From Acidimicrobiales bacterium (GTDB lineage Bacteria > Actinomycetota > Acidimicrobiia > Acidimicrobiales > JANYDT01): 6,994 bases of DNA. Location: the NCBI GenBank assembly GCA_025358985.1, contig JANYHQ010000017.1, positions 1 to 6,994 on the forward strand, in the 5' to 3' direction. A model generated the notes under the pieces. It had not been told where the DNA came from, ran no database searches, and was given only the letters and a program-made list of their open reading frames with translations. A program made the position numbers and the translations under genes. This document shows, piece after piece, positions 1 through 6,167 of this stretch (positions within the stretch are counted from its first letter, which is position 1; the number at the start of each line of letters is the position of its first letter).

Positions 1-141
1 CGCCTTGTTGTGCACAATTTCGTGGTAGCAGTACACAGGCGGTTCGTACATGCGCACCATCCAGGCCAGCGCCTTGATGGCCATCTCCACCCCGGCGCAG
101 AATCCTCTGGGAGCCACCAGCAGCACACGATCCACGTCCAC
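1..141 (-). CDS. ispH: 4-hydroxy-3-methylbut-2-enyl diphosphate reductase, N-terminal part
   Basis: Partial gene; only the first 47 codons are inside the window and the rest lies beyond the left edge. IspH is the last enzyme of the MEP pathway: a cytosolic [4Fe-4S] enzyme that reduces HMBPP to IPP and DMAPP for isoprenoid, quinone and carotenoid synthesis. Seen here: the N-terminal signature APRGFCAGVE, with the first iron-sulfur cysteine at residue 15 (Cys12 in E. coli), and HEIVHNK, with the substrate-binding histidine at residue 44 (His41 in E. coli). The stretch EMAIKALAWMVR between them resembles actinobacterial IspH rather than the proteobacterial form. Start chosen at GTG 141; a second GTG at 135 is possible. 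The GTG at 141 lies exactly 6 nt after a TACCCT hexamer and has no Shine-Dalgarno sequence, which suggests a leaderless mRNA. The gene is divergent from the DUF512 gene. The family call is firm although the gene is truncated. Confidence 0.93.
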   Translation of the reverse strand, partial: MDVDRVLLVAPRGFCAGVEMAIKALAWMVRMYEPPVYCYHEIVHNKA

Positions 142-147
142 GCTGCC

Positions 148-153
148 AGGGTA
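148..153 (-). promoter_or_regulatory. ispH: putative -10 hexamer of ispH (TACCCT), leaderless type
   Basis: On the minus strand the sequence reads GG-TACCCT, then six bases (ggcagc), then GTG at 141. TANNNT ending about 6 nt before the start is the usual actinobacterial housekeeping -10 placed so that transcription begins at the start codon. I see no TTGACA-like -35 at normal spacing. The same geometry recurs at 199-204 and 6156-6161. This is inferred from sequence only. Confidence 0.55.
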
Positions 154-198
154 CCGGGCCCCGTGACTAACCCGGATCTGTACTCCAGGCGGGGCCGG

Positions 199-204
199 TA
201 ACCT
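199..204 (+). promoter_or_regulatory. putative -10 hexamer of the DUF512-der unit (TAACCT), leaderless type
   Basis: GG-TAACCT is followed by six bases (gtgggg) and then GTG at 211. This copies the spacing of the ispH and HMG-CoA lyase starts and is why GTG 211 is preferred over GTG 205 or 217 for the downstream gene. No -35 consensus is visible. It stands back to back with the ispH hexamer, 45 bp apart, so the two promoters probably compete for or share upstream contacts. Confidence 0.5.
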
Positions 205-210
205 GTGGGG

Positions 211-1707
211 GTGTCCGTGCCCACCGTTATCGGCGTCGCGCCCGGATCCCCAGCCGACCGAGCCGGGCTCGAAGTGGGCGATGAGATAGCCCTGGTCAAC
301 GGTATGGCAATTCGTGACGTCATCCAGTGGCGCCTGGCGGTGGACGACGAGGACCTCGAACTGGTGGTCCGCCGTGGTGGTTTGGAACGTGACGTGGAAG
401 TGGCCAAGCGGGCGGGCGAACCGTTTGGAGCTGAGGTGCAGTCCGCGTTGTTCGACCAACTGCGGACGTGTGACAACCACTGCAGTTTCTGTTTCATCTA
501 TCAACTGCCGCCCGGATTGCGTCCCACGCTGTACCAAAAAGATGACGACTATCGACTGTCGTTCCTCTACGGCAACTTCACCACGCTTACTCGTTTCACG
601 GAGGCTGATCTGGAACGGGTAGTTACGGAGCGGCTCAGTCCGCTCAATGTCAGCATCCATGCCACCGACGCCGATCGTCGCAACGACCTGTTGCGAAATC
701 GTCGGGGAGGGCCGTCGTTGCGTTGGTTACGGGCGCTGCTCGACCACAACATCGAGGTTCATGGACAACTGGTGATTTGCCCCGGTCTCAATGATGGCGC
801 GGTACTGGATGAGACGCTGGCCGGGGTACTGGATCGCTTTTCTGATTTGGCGTCGGTACATGCCGTTCCCCTTGGTCTCAGCCGGTACAACAAGGAAGCG
901 GGCTTACGAGTTCATACGCGCGCTGAGGCAATTGCGGTGCTGGAGTGCGTTCACTCATGGCAACAGACGTTTCTGATGGCACTCGGTCGGCGGATGGTGT
1001 TCGCTGCTGATGAGTACTACGTGATGGCGGGGTTGGCCTTTCCAGACGCTGACACCTACGAGGGGTTCTGCCAGCACGAGAATGGTGTGGGTATGGCGCG
1101 CACGTTGGAATTGGAACTCAACGGCACCGCCAGCGCACCAACGGCTGTGGCCGATGGGTTCTTTGCCTGGGTGGAGGGTCGCACCGATGGGGGATCGCCT
1201 GGTACGCCGATGAACGGTGGCATACGGGGTGACGCTCCGCCGGATGGGTACCGGGCCAGCCGGATGCTTGAGGATATGGGTGCGGCAGTGGGGGTAATAC
1301 TGTCTCCTCGGCGCGATGCGCCGGTGGGCATTCTCACGGGGGAGTACGGAGCTACGGTACTGGCCGAACTGCTGCCGCCAGTGCTGGCCAGTCTCGGGCG
1401 ACGACTGGCCCCCGACGATGTGCGCATCGTCACCGTCACCAACGAGTTCTTCGGAGGTAACACCGCAGTGGCGGGCCTCATGGTGGGAGCAGATCTCACC
1501 CGCGTGCTGGCGGGCGAACCGTCCGGACATCGATACCTGCTGCCCGACGTTTGCCTCAGCAAAGGCACCTTCCTCGATGGCATGTCGCCGTCGCAGCTAC
1601 CGCGGACCGTGGAGGTGGTGCCTACCGATGGCATTGCACTGCGGGCCGCCCTCACCATCACTACGCGCGCTGACAACAGTCGGTCGTTGACAGGAGCAGC
1701 ACGTTGA
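211..1707 (+). CDS. PDZ / radical-SAM protein of the DUF512 family
   Basis: Function unknown. About 498 aa, cytosolic (no signal peptide or membrane segment). Domain order: an N-terminal PDZ-like domain (about residues 1-65, with GSPADRAGL and VGDEI), a radical-SAM core (about 80-240) and a C-terminal DUF512 domain (about 250-490). The core carries C-x3-C-x2-C at residues 87, 91 and 94, the usual ligand set for a SAM-binding [4Fe-4S] cluster. DUF512 hallmarks are DEYY (267), FCQHENGVGM, GEYGA, NEFFGGNTAVAGL (from 411) and LLPDV (443). Length is close to what I would expect for the family. Start: GTG 211 is 6 nt after a -10-like TAACCT; GTG 205 and 217 are in-frame alternatives. The stop overlaps the TTG start of der. 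In Firmicutes this family also sits just before der, which hints at a role in ribosome maturation; that is inference, and substrate and reaction are unknown. Confidence 0.9.
   Translation: MSVPTVIGVAPGSPADRAGLEVGDEIALVNGMAIRDVIQWRLAVDDEDLELVVRRGGLERDVEVAKRAGEPFGAEVQSALFDQLRTCDNHCSFCFIYQLPPGLRPTLYQKDDDYRLSFLYGNFTTLTRFTEADLERVVTERLSPLNVSIHATDADRRNDLLRNRRGGPSLRWLRALLDHNIEVHGQLVICPGLNDGAVLDETLAGVLDRFSDLASVHAVPLGLSRYNKEAGLRVHTRAEAIAVLECVHSWQQTFLMALGRRMVFAADEYYVMAGLAFPDADTYEGFCQHENGVGMARTLELELNGTASAPTAVADGFFAWVEGRTDGGSPGTPMNGGIRGDAPPDGYRASRMLEDMGAAVGVILSPRRDAPVGILTGEYGATVLAELLPPVLASLGRRLAPDDVRIVTVTNEFFGGNTAVAGLMVGADLTRVLAGEPSGHRYLLPDVCLSKGTFLDGMSPSQLPRTVEVVPTDGIALRAALTITTRADNSRSLTGAAR
1692..1696 (+). 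promoter_or_regulatory. der: ribosome binding site for der
   Basis: AGGAG lies 7 nt before TTG 1704, inside the end of the DUF512 gene. It is the clearest Shine-Dalgarno in the window and decides the use of a weak TTG start. An internal cistron with a good RBS contrasts with the promoter-proximal genes, which lack one. Confidence 0.75.
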
Positions 1708-3149
1708 GTCAGCAAACGAAACGCAAGCAGAAGGCCCAACGGATTTCTCGTGTGAGCGCCACCAATCCGCAGGGGTTGGCCACGGTGGCCATCGTGGGCC
1801 GTCCCAACGTTGGTAAATCCACGTTGCTGAACCGCATCGTGGGGCGCCGCGAAGCGATCGTAGAAGAGCGCCCCGGCGTCACCCGCGACCGCAAGGACGT
1901 GGCGGCGGAGTGGAACGGTGTGCCGTTCATGGTGATGGACACCGGCGGTTGGATGATGGGTGGCACCACCCTGGACGAGAAAGTCAGCAAGCAGTCCGAG
2001 CGGGCCATCGACGAAGCCGACGCCGTGTTGTTAGTGGTCGACGTCACGGTGGGGCTCACCGAAGAGGATGAGCATGTGGCCGACATTCTGCGCCGCCGTC
2101 GAGCCAAGGGCACCGTATTCGTCATTGTCAACAAGGTCGATGGTGAAACCAGGGAGTCCGACATCTGGGCGTTTTCGCGTCTTGGCCTCGGCGAGCCCCG
2201 GGCCATCAGCGCACTGCACGGACGGGGCTCGGGAGACATGCTCGACGACGTGATTGCCGTGCTTCCACTGCCCGAGGCGCCTGAGGCCGGGCCGGCCGAC
2301 ACCTTCGACTACGCGGAAGCGGTGGAGAGCTCCAAATTCGATGGGCCGCGCCATCAAGGAGTTGGAGTGGGCGGAGGCAAGGTGCCTGCCGTAGTCATCG
2401 TGGGCCGCCCCAACGTGGGCAAGTCCACCTTGTTCAACCGGCTCATCGGTGACGAACGTTCGGTGGTACACGACATGGCGGGCACCACTCGTGACAGCGT
2501 GGACACAGTGGTGCAAACCGAGGAGGGCGAAATCCGTTTTGTGGACACTGCCGGTATGCGCCGTAAGGCACGTATCGACGAGGCATCGGAATACTTCTCC
2601 ATGGTGCGGGCCTTGCAGGCCATCGACAAAGCCGACGCCGCGTTGTTTGTCATTGATGCCACAGAAGGCGTAACCCACCAGGATCAACGGTTGGCCGAGC
2701 GAGTGGACGCATCGGGTTGCCCCATTGTGATTCTGTTGAACAAGTGGGACCTGGTGACTGACCCCGAGAAGCGGTTGGAGGCCATTGCCCAGGTGCATGA
2801 CAGGCTGGCCTTCATTGGCTATGCCCCCATGCTCAAGATAAGCGCGCAGAGCGGTTTGGGTACGGCCAAGCTGATGCCCACGCTGGCCGAGGCCATCACC
2901 AAGTACCACATGCGGGTGCCCACCAGGGCGCTCAACGAGCTCATCCAGAATGCCCAGGCAGGGTTTCCGGGTCGTGAGGCACGAGTGATGTACGCCACCC
3001 AGGGAGCCACCGATCCGCCCACATTCACCCTGTTCGCCAACAAGGAACTCTCGCCGCAGTTCATGCGTTTTCTCGAACGCAAGATACGTGAGCATTTCGG
3101 CTTCGGCGCCGCCCCGCTGAAGATGCGGGTGCGCAAACGCGGCGGATGA
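1704..3149 (+). CDS. der: ribosome biogenesis GTPase Der (EngA)
   Basis: Double-GTPase factor for maturation of the 50S ribosomal subunit; cytosolic and essential in most bacteria. 481 aa. First G domain: GRPNVGKS (32-39), the G2 Thr in GVTRD (60), DTGG (79-82), NKVD (143-146). Second G domain: GRPNVGKS (234-241), DTAGM (281-285), NKWD (346-349), SA of G5 (380-381). A C-terminal KH-like domain (about 400-481) ends in a basic tail. All key GTPase residues are present. Odd points: a basic N-terminal extension of about 25 residues rich in Lys, Arg and Gln before the first beta strand, and a long Gly- and Glu-rich linker (about 190-227) between the G domains. The start is TTG, overlapping the upstream stop as TTGA and served by AGGAG at 7 nt, so it is probably translationally coupled. 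GTG 1752 would remove most of the basic tail but has a poorer context. The usual actinobacterial partner cmk is not directly upstream. Confidence 0.98.
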   Translation: MSQQTKRKQKAQRISRVSATNPQGLATVAIVGRPNVGKSTLLNRIVGRREAIVEERPGVTRDRKDVAAEWNGVPFMVMDTGGWMMGGTTLDEKVSKQSERAIDEADAVLLVVDVTVGLTEEDEHVADILRRRRAKGTVFVIVNKVDGETRESDIWAFSRLGLGEPRAISALHGRGSGDMLDDVIAVLPLPEAPEAGPADTFDYAEAVESSKFDGPRHQGVGVGGGKVPAVVIVGRPNVGKSTLFNRLIGDERSVVHDMAGTTRDSVDTVVQTEEGEIRFVDTAGMRRKARIDEASEYFSMVRALQAIDKADAALFVIDATEGVTHQDQRLAERVDASGCPIVILLNKWDLVTDPEKRLEAIAQVHDRLAFIGYAPMLKISAQSGLGTAKLMPTLAEAITKYHMRVPTRALNELIQNAQAGFPGREARVMYATQGATDPPTFTLFANKELSPQFMRFLERKIREHFGFGAAPLKMRVRKRGG

Positions 3150-3982
3150 CAAATCGGAGATGCATGGCCCTGCTGGTGGGGTCACTGATGATCGTGGTAG
3201 GGATCGTCCCCGGGGCCGTGGCCGAGTCAGCATTGTCGGTTGTGGTGCGCTATCCATCGGTGCCGTTCGTGGTGAGCTGTACCGTGGCCGGGGAGCTCGC
3301 CGATGACCCAATCGTGCATCCTGGTATGCCCGGCATGAGTCATATGCATACGTTCTTTGGCAGTATGGCCATCGGGGCATCGATGTCGGCGGCCACCATG
3401 CAACGAGCCCGCACTACATGCAACAACCCGGGTGATCATGCGGCGTACTGGGTGCCGTCGCCGGTTGGTACTCGTCTGCGTGCTTACTATGACGCGGGCG
3501 CTCTGGATCCTGCATCGATTGTGGCGTATGCCCCGCATGCGCAGTTGGTGGCCGGCGACCGCAGTGCCAACACAGCCATCGGCACCGACGTGTTGGCCTT
3601 TCGTTGTGGTGGATTGGGCGATGGTCCCGATGGGGTGGGCTGGCTGGCGTCGGCGCCGCCGGTGTGTCCCAAGGGTGTGGCGCGCATTGCCCGCCTCAGC
3701 TTCGCTCAGTGCTGGGACGCCACCTCAACTTCCTACCGGAGGGTAACGGCGGCCGTGGTCAACGCCTGTTCGGCGGGCCATCCAGTTGCGCTGCCCCGCC
3801 TCCGACTGCTGGTGGAAGTGCCCAAGACGAAAGTGTCATCGGGACCCCTGACCAGTTTCCATGGTGACTTTCTCAACGGGTGGTCCCCATCGGTGTTGGC
3901 TGACCTGGTGAAGGTCTGTATTCGAGGAGAACGCACCTCCAATGTGGAACTGAAGCGGTGCGGGCTGGCGGGTGGACAGTGA
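3146..3982 (+). CDS. secreted DUF1996 domain protein
   Basis: Biochemical function unknown. 278 aa with a Sec-type signal peptide: a short basic n-region (NRR), a hydrophobic core (about 8-23) and a likely cleavage after AVA (26), so the mature protein is probably extracytoplasmic. DUF1996 marks: C45, DDPIVHPG (53-60), HMHTFFG (66-72), TTC (90-92), YWVP (101-104), CWDA (189-192), HPV.LP (212-217) and HGDFLNGW (239-246). Eight Cys remain in the mature part (45, 92, 154, 174, 189, 208, 258, 272), consistent with disulfides. The LDS-DH block that normally follows CWDG is missing and this segment is shortened, so it is a divergent member. The start ATG overlaps the der stop as ATGA; ATG 3164 (residue 7), preceded by GGAG at 4 nt, is a good alternative that still leaves a signal peptide. 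It may be co-transcribed with der. No functional link to Der is evident. Confidence 0.85.
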   Translation: MTNRRCMALLVGSLMIVVGIVPGAVAESALSVVVRYPSVPFVVSCTVAGELADDPIVHPGMPGMSHMHTFFGSMAIGASMSAATMQRARTTCNNPGDHAAYWVPSPVGTRLRAYYDAGALDPASIVAYAPHAQLVAGDRSANTAIGTDVLAFRCGGLGDGPDGVGWLASAPPVCPKGVARIARLSFAQCWDATSTSYRRVTAAVVNACSAGHPVALPRLRLLVEVPKTKVSSGPLTSFHGDFLNGWSPSVLADLVKVCIRGERTSNVELKRCGLAGGQ

Positions 3983-3985
3983 CCT

Positions 3986-4492
3986 CTAGGTATGCGGAAT
4001 GAAGCGGGCCCGGGACTCCTCGATTTCGCGCCAAGCGGCGGCGGCACCCTCGAAACCCTGCGTGGATGACTCCTTGCCCGGCTCCAGCATCTTGTACACA
4101 TCAAAGAAGTGCTGAATTTCCTGCAGTAATTCAATAGGCAGATCGTCGAGATCCTCCACGCCACGCCACCGGGGCTCGTTGGGCGGAACACAGATGATCT
4201 TGGCATCGGGGCCGGCTTCGTCTTGCATCCACATGAGGCCCACCGGGCGAGCTTCGGTCCATACGCCCGGGTACGTGGGATCCTCCAGCAGTACGAGGGC
4301 GTCGAGGGGGTCGCCATCACCGCTGAGGGTGTCGGGGATGAACCCGTAGTCGGCCGGGTACACGGTGGCACTGAACAGCCGACGGTCCAAGAACACACGG
4401 CCGTTGGTGTGATCTATCTCGTACTTGTTACGGCTCCCTCTGGGGATCTCGATGACGACATGGATACAACCGGGGCGTGGTTCTCTACTCAT
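3986..4492 (-). CDS. ppa: inorganic pyrophosphatase (family I)
   Basis: Soluble Mg-dependent enzyme hydrolysing pyrophosphate to two phosphates, pulling nucleic-acid synthesis and acyl or aminoacyl adenylation forward. 168 aa, the normal bacterial length. Visible active-site residues: E15, K23 and E25 (in RNKYE), R37, Y45 and Y49, the signature DGDPLDA with D59, D61 and D64, then D91, D96 and K98 in DEAGPDAK, and Y133-K134 in DVYKMLEPGK. All match the E. coli metal and phosphate ligands. DHTNGR (27-32) resembles the mycobacterial DHETGR. Start chosen at ATG 4492 (MSREPRPG), with AGGA (+ strand 4502-4505) 9 nt upstream; a longer frame to 4540 adds 16 residues unlike the family and runs into the divergent control region. 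The 3' end is 3 bp from the DUF1996 stop, convergent. The 5' end is divergent from the acyl-CoA synthetase. Confidence 0.97.
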   Translation of the reverse strand: MSREPRPGCIHVVIEIPRGSRNKYEIDHTNGRVFLDRRLFSATVYPADYGFIPDTLSGDGDPLDALVLLEDPTYPGVWTEARPVGLMWMQDEAGPDAKIICVPPNEPRWRGVEDLDDLPIELLQEIQHFFDVYKMLEPGKESSTQGFEGAAAAWREIEESRARFIPHT

Positions 4493-4528
4493 CGCTGCTG
4501 ATCCTGCCACGTACTTTGGTGAGCGCAC

Positions 4529-4569
4529 CATGAGGCACACGTCTCATGCCGATATGGTTTTGCCTCATG
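4529..4569. repeat. 9-bp inverted repeat spanning the ppa/acyl-CoA synthetase control region
   Basis: Left arm CATGAGGCA (4529-4537) and right arm TGCCTCATG (4561-4569) are perfect reverse complements, separated by 23 nt. The right arm contains the ATG start (4567-4569) of the acyl-CoA synthetase. Arm centres are 32 bp apart, about three helical turns. A smaller dyad, tggtg-agcg-cacca, abuts it at 4517-4530. It could be a regulator binding site over the promoter or an RNA hairpin hiding the start codon. No regulator gene is in the window. Confidence 0.5.
4553..4558 (+). promoter_or_regulatory. weak candidate -10 hexamer (TATGGT) of the acyl-CoA synthetase gene
   Basis: TATGGT fits TANNNT and ends 8 nt before ATG 4567, slightly farther than the 6 nt seen at the three GTG starts. 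No Shine-Dalgarno precedes ATG 4567, so a leaderless or very short leader is possible. It lies between the arms of the inverted repeat. Weak evidence. Confidence 0.3.
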
Positions 4570-6147
4570 AGTGACTCTCCGACTTCCGATATTGCCAGCG
4601 TGGCCGACATCGTGCGGGTGTGGTCCAGTCGCAAACCCGACGCCACGGCCATCACGTTTGGCGAGCGCACCGTGCGCTGGAGCGAGCTGGACGAACGGTC
4701 GAGTCGAGTGGCCCAGGCTCTGGTTTCGGCAGGCGTAGGCCCTCAGCAACGAATTGCGTTCCTGGACAAGAACTCGGTGGAGTTCTTCGAGGTGCTCATG
4801 GGTGCCGCCAAGGCCAACGTCGTGGATGTGTCGGTCAACTGGCGGTTGGCGCCACCCGAGATTGCCTACACGGTGAATGACTCGGGAGCCACGGTGCTGG
4901 TGGTGGGGGCGGACTTCTTCGAAGCCATCGAGGCCATCGAGGACACGTTGACCTCGGTCACCACCATCGTGGCGCTCGGTATTCATGCCCGGTGGCCACA
5001 CTATGAGGACTGGATTGCTGCTCATGATGCGGTGGATCCCCTGGTGCCTGCGTCGCTCGATGATGTGGCGTTCCAGCTGTACACCAGTGGTACCACCGGG
5101 CTGCCGAAAGGGGTGATGACCGCCAACCGGAACCTGTTTCAGCTGCTCTCCAACATATTGGGCCCCTGGAGCATCGACGAGACGTCAAAGAACATTGCCA
5201 CCATGCCGCTGTTTCACATCGGTGGATCGGGGTGGGCGCTGGTGGGGATGTACGCCGGCGCAGAGACGCTGCTGGTGCGCGACCCGCTTCCCACTGTGTT
5301 GCTCGATCTCATCGAACACGGCCACGCCACCAACGCCTTCTTCGTACCGGTGCTGCTGGCGTTCATGGCCATGGTGCCGGGGGCGGCGGAGCGCAACTAC
5401 TCCAGTCTGCGGTCGGTGGTCTACGGGGCATCGCCCATCACCAACGAAACACTGTTGGCATCCATGGCCACCCTCAAGTGTCCGCACATTCAGGTGTACG
5501 GCATGACCGAGACCACTGGTGCCATCACCGAACTGGGCTCTGACGATCACGATCCACAAGGTCCGCGCGCATATCTTCTCCGTTCGGCCGGCAAACCGTA
5601 TCCGTGGGTGGAGATGAAGATTGTGGAGGTGGAATCGGGCAACTCACTCCCGGCTACCGAGGTTGGTGAACTGTGGACACGGTCTCCGCAGAACATGGTG
5701 GGGTATTGGAACAAGCAGGGGGAAACGGCGGCTGCCCTTACTCACGACGGGTGGCTGAAAACGGGTGACGCCGGATATCTCGATGCTGATGGCTTCTTGT
5801 TCCTCACCGACCGGGTGAAGGACATGATTGTGTCGGGCGGAGAGAACGTGTATCCGGCCGAAGTAGAAAACGCTTTGGCCTCACACCCGGCCATCGCCGA
5901 GGTGGCGGTGATCGGCGTACCCTCGGAACGGTGGGGTGAGACGGTGAAGGCAGTGGTGGTGTTGCGGGCGGGGGCGGAGGTGGCACCAGCCGAGCTCATA
6001 TCGTTCTCCAAGGGTTTGCTGGCGGGGTACAAGTGCCCCACGTCGGTGGATTTCACCGACGTACTGCCCCGCAACCCCAGCGGCAAGGTGTTGAAGAAGG
6101 ATTTGCGTCAGCCGTATTGGGCGGGCCGGGAGCGCAACATCAACTGA
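4567..6147 (+). CDS. acyl-CoA synthetase (AMP-forming fatty-acid-CoA ligase type)
   Basis: Class I adenylate-forming ligase, 526 aa: carboxylate + ATP + CoA gives acyl-CoA + AMP + PPi. Large N-terminal domain (about 1-405) with the ATP-binding P-loop YTSGTTGLPKG (172-182), PLFHIGGSGW, and the A5 motif YGMTE (311-315). The ATP-ribose Asp is in KTGD (D401) and the hinge is DRVKD (415-419). The C-terminal domain carries GGENVYPAEVE and the catalytic Lys in NPSGK (K507). All core residues are intact. It resembles the actinobacterial FadD3/FadD13-like group; chain length and substrate cannot be read from sequence. Start chosen at ATG 4567 (MSDSPTSD); ATG 4546 is in frame and has GAGG about 10 nt upstream, but adds an atypical MPIWFCL. 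It is divergent from ppa, with a 74-bp gap holding an inverted repeat, and is followed after 20 bp by an HMG-CoA-lyase gene. The pair suggests fatty-acid or branched-chain catabolism. Confidence 0.93.
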   Translation: MSDSPTSDIASVADIVRVWSSRKPDATAITFGERTVRWSELDERSSRVAQALVSAGVGPQQRIAFLDKNSVEFFEVLMGAAKANVVDVSVNWRLAPPEIAYTVNDSGATVLVVGADFFEAIEAIEDTLTSVTTIVALGIHARWPHYEDWIAAHDAVDPLVPASLDDVAFQLYTSGTTGLPKGVMTANRNLFQLLSNILGPWSIDETSKNIATMPLFHIGGSGWALVGMYAGAETLLVRDPLPTVLLDLIEHGHATNAFFVPVLLAFMAMVPGAAERNYSSLRSVVYGASPITNETLLASMATLKCPHIQVYGMTETTGAITELGSDDHDPQGPRAYLLRSAGKPYPWVEMKIVEVESGNSLPATEVGELWTRSPQNMVGYWNKQGETAAALTHDGWLKTGDAGYLDADGFLFLTDRVKDMIVSGGENVYPAEVENALASHPAIAEVAVIGVPSERWGETVKAVVVLRAGAEVAPAELISFSKGLLAGYKCPTSVDFTDVLPRNPSGKVLKKDLRQPYWAGRERNIN

Positions 6148-6155
6148 GCGGTCGG

Positions 6156-6161
6156 TACTGT
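6156..6161 (+). promoter_or_regulatory. putative -10 hexamer of the HMG-CoA lyase gene (TACTGT), leaderless type
   Basis: GG-TACTGT is followed by six bases (ggggtt) and GTG 6168, all within the 20-bp gap after the acyl-CoA synthetase stop. Spacing matches the ispH and DUF512 starts exactly. It suggests that the lyase has its own promoter besides any read-through. No -35 consensus is visible. The GGGG just before the GTG is too close to serve as a normal ribosome binding site. Confidence 0.5.
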
Positions 6162-6167
6162 GGGGTT

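Noticed and set aside
10..201. Plus-strand frame of 63 codons at the left edge
   Set aside because: It is antisense to the IspH signature and the ispH promoter, and is His-rich with no family resemblance.
955..1739. Two long minus-strand frames (191 and 227 codons) opposite the DUF512 gene
   Set aside because: Composition is of shadow type, there are no motifs, and the opposite strand encodes a conserved protein through the whole stretch.
2031..3380. 449-codon open frame on the minus strand across der and the DUF1996 gene
   Set aside because: It is rich in His, Arg and Gly with no recognisable domain and lies opposite two clear genes. This is the typical antisense shadow of high-GC coding sequence.
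4005..4012. CGGGCCCG palindrome near the end of ppa as a possible bidirectional terminator
   Set aside because: It has no loop and no T-run on either side, and lies inside the ppa coding sequence.
3733..4398. 221-codon minus-strand frame overlapping ppa and the DUF1996 gene
   Set aside because: It is an alternate frame of ppa, which carries all pyrophosphatase ligands in the neighbouring frame.
4493..4540. N-terminal extension of ppa to an upstream ATG at 4540
   Set aside because: The 16 added residues do not resemble family I pyrophosphatases and would run through the divergent control region and inverted repeat; ATG 4492 has an AGGA at 9 nt.
4489..5025. 178-codon minus-strand frame opposite the acyl-CoA synthetase start
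   Set aside because: It lacks motifs, overlaps the conserved synthetase N-terminus, and has the composition of a shadow frame.
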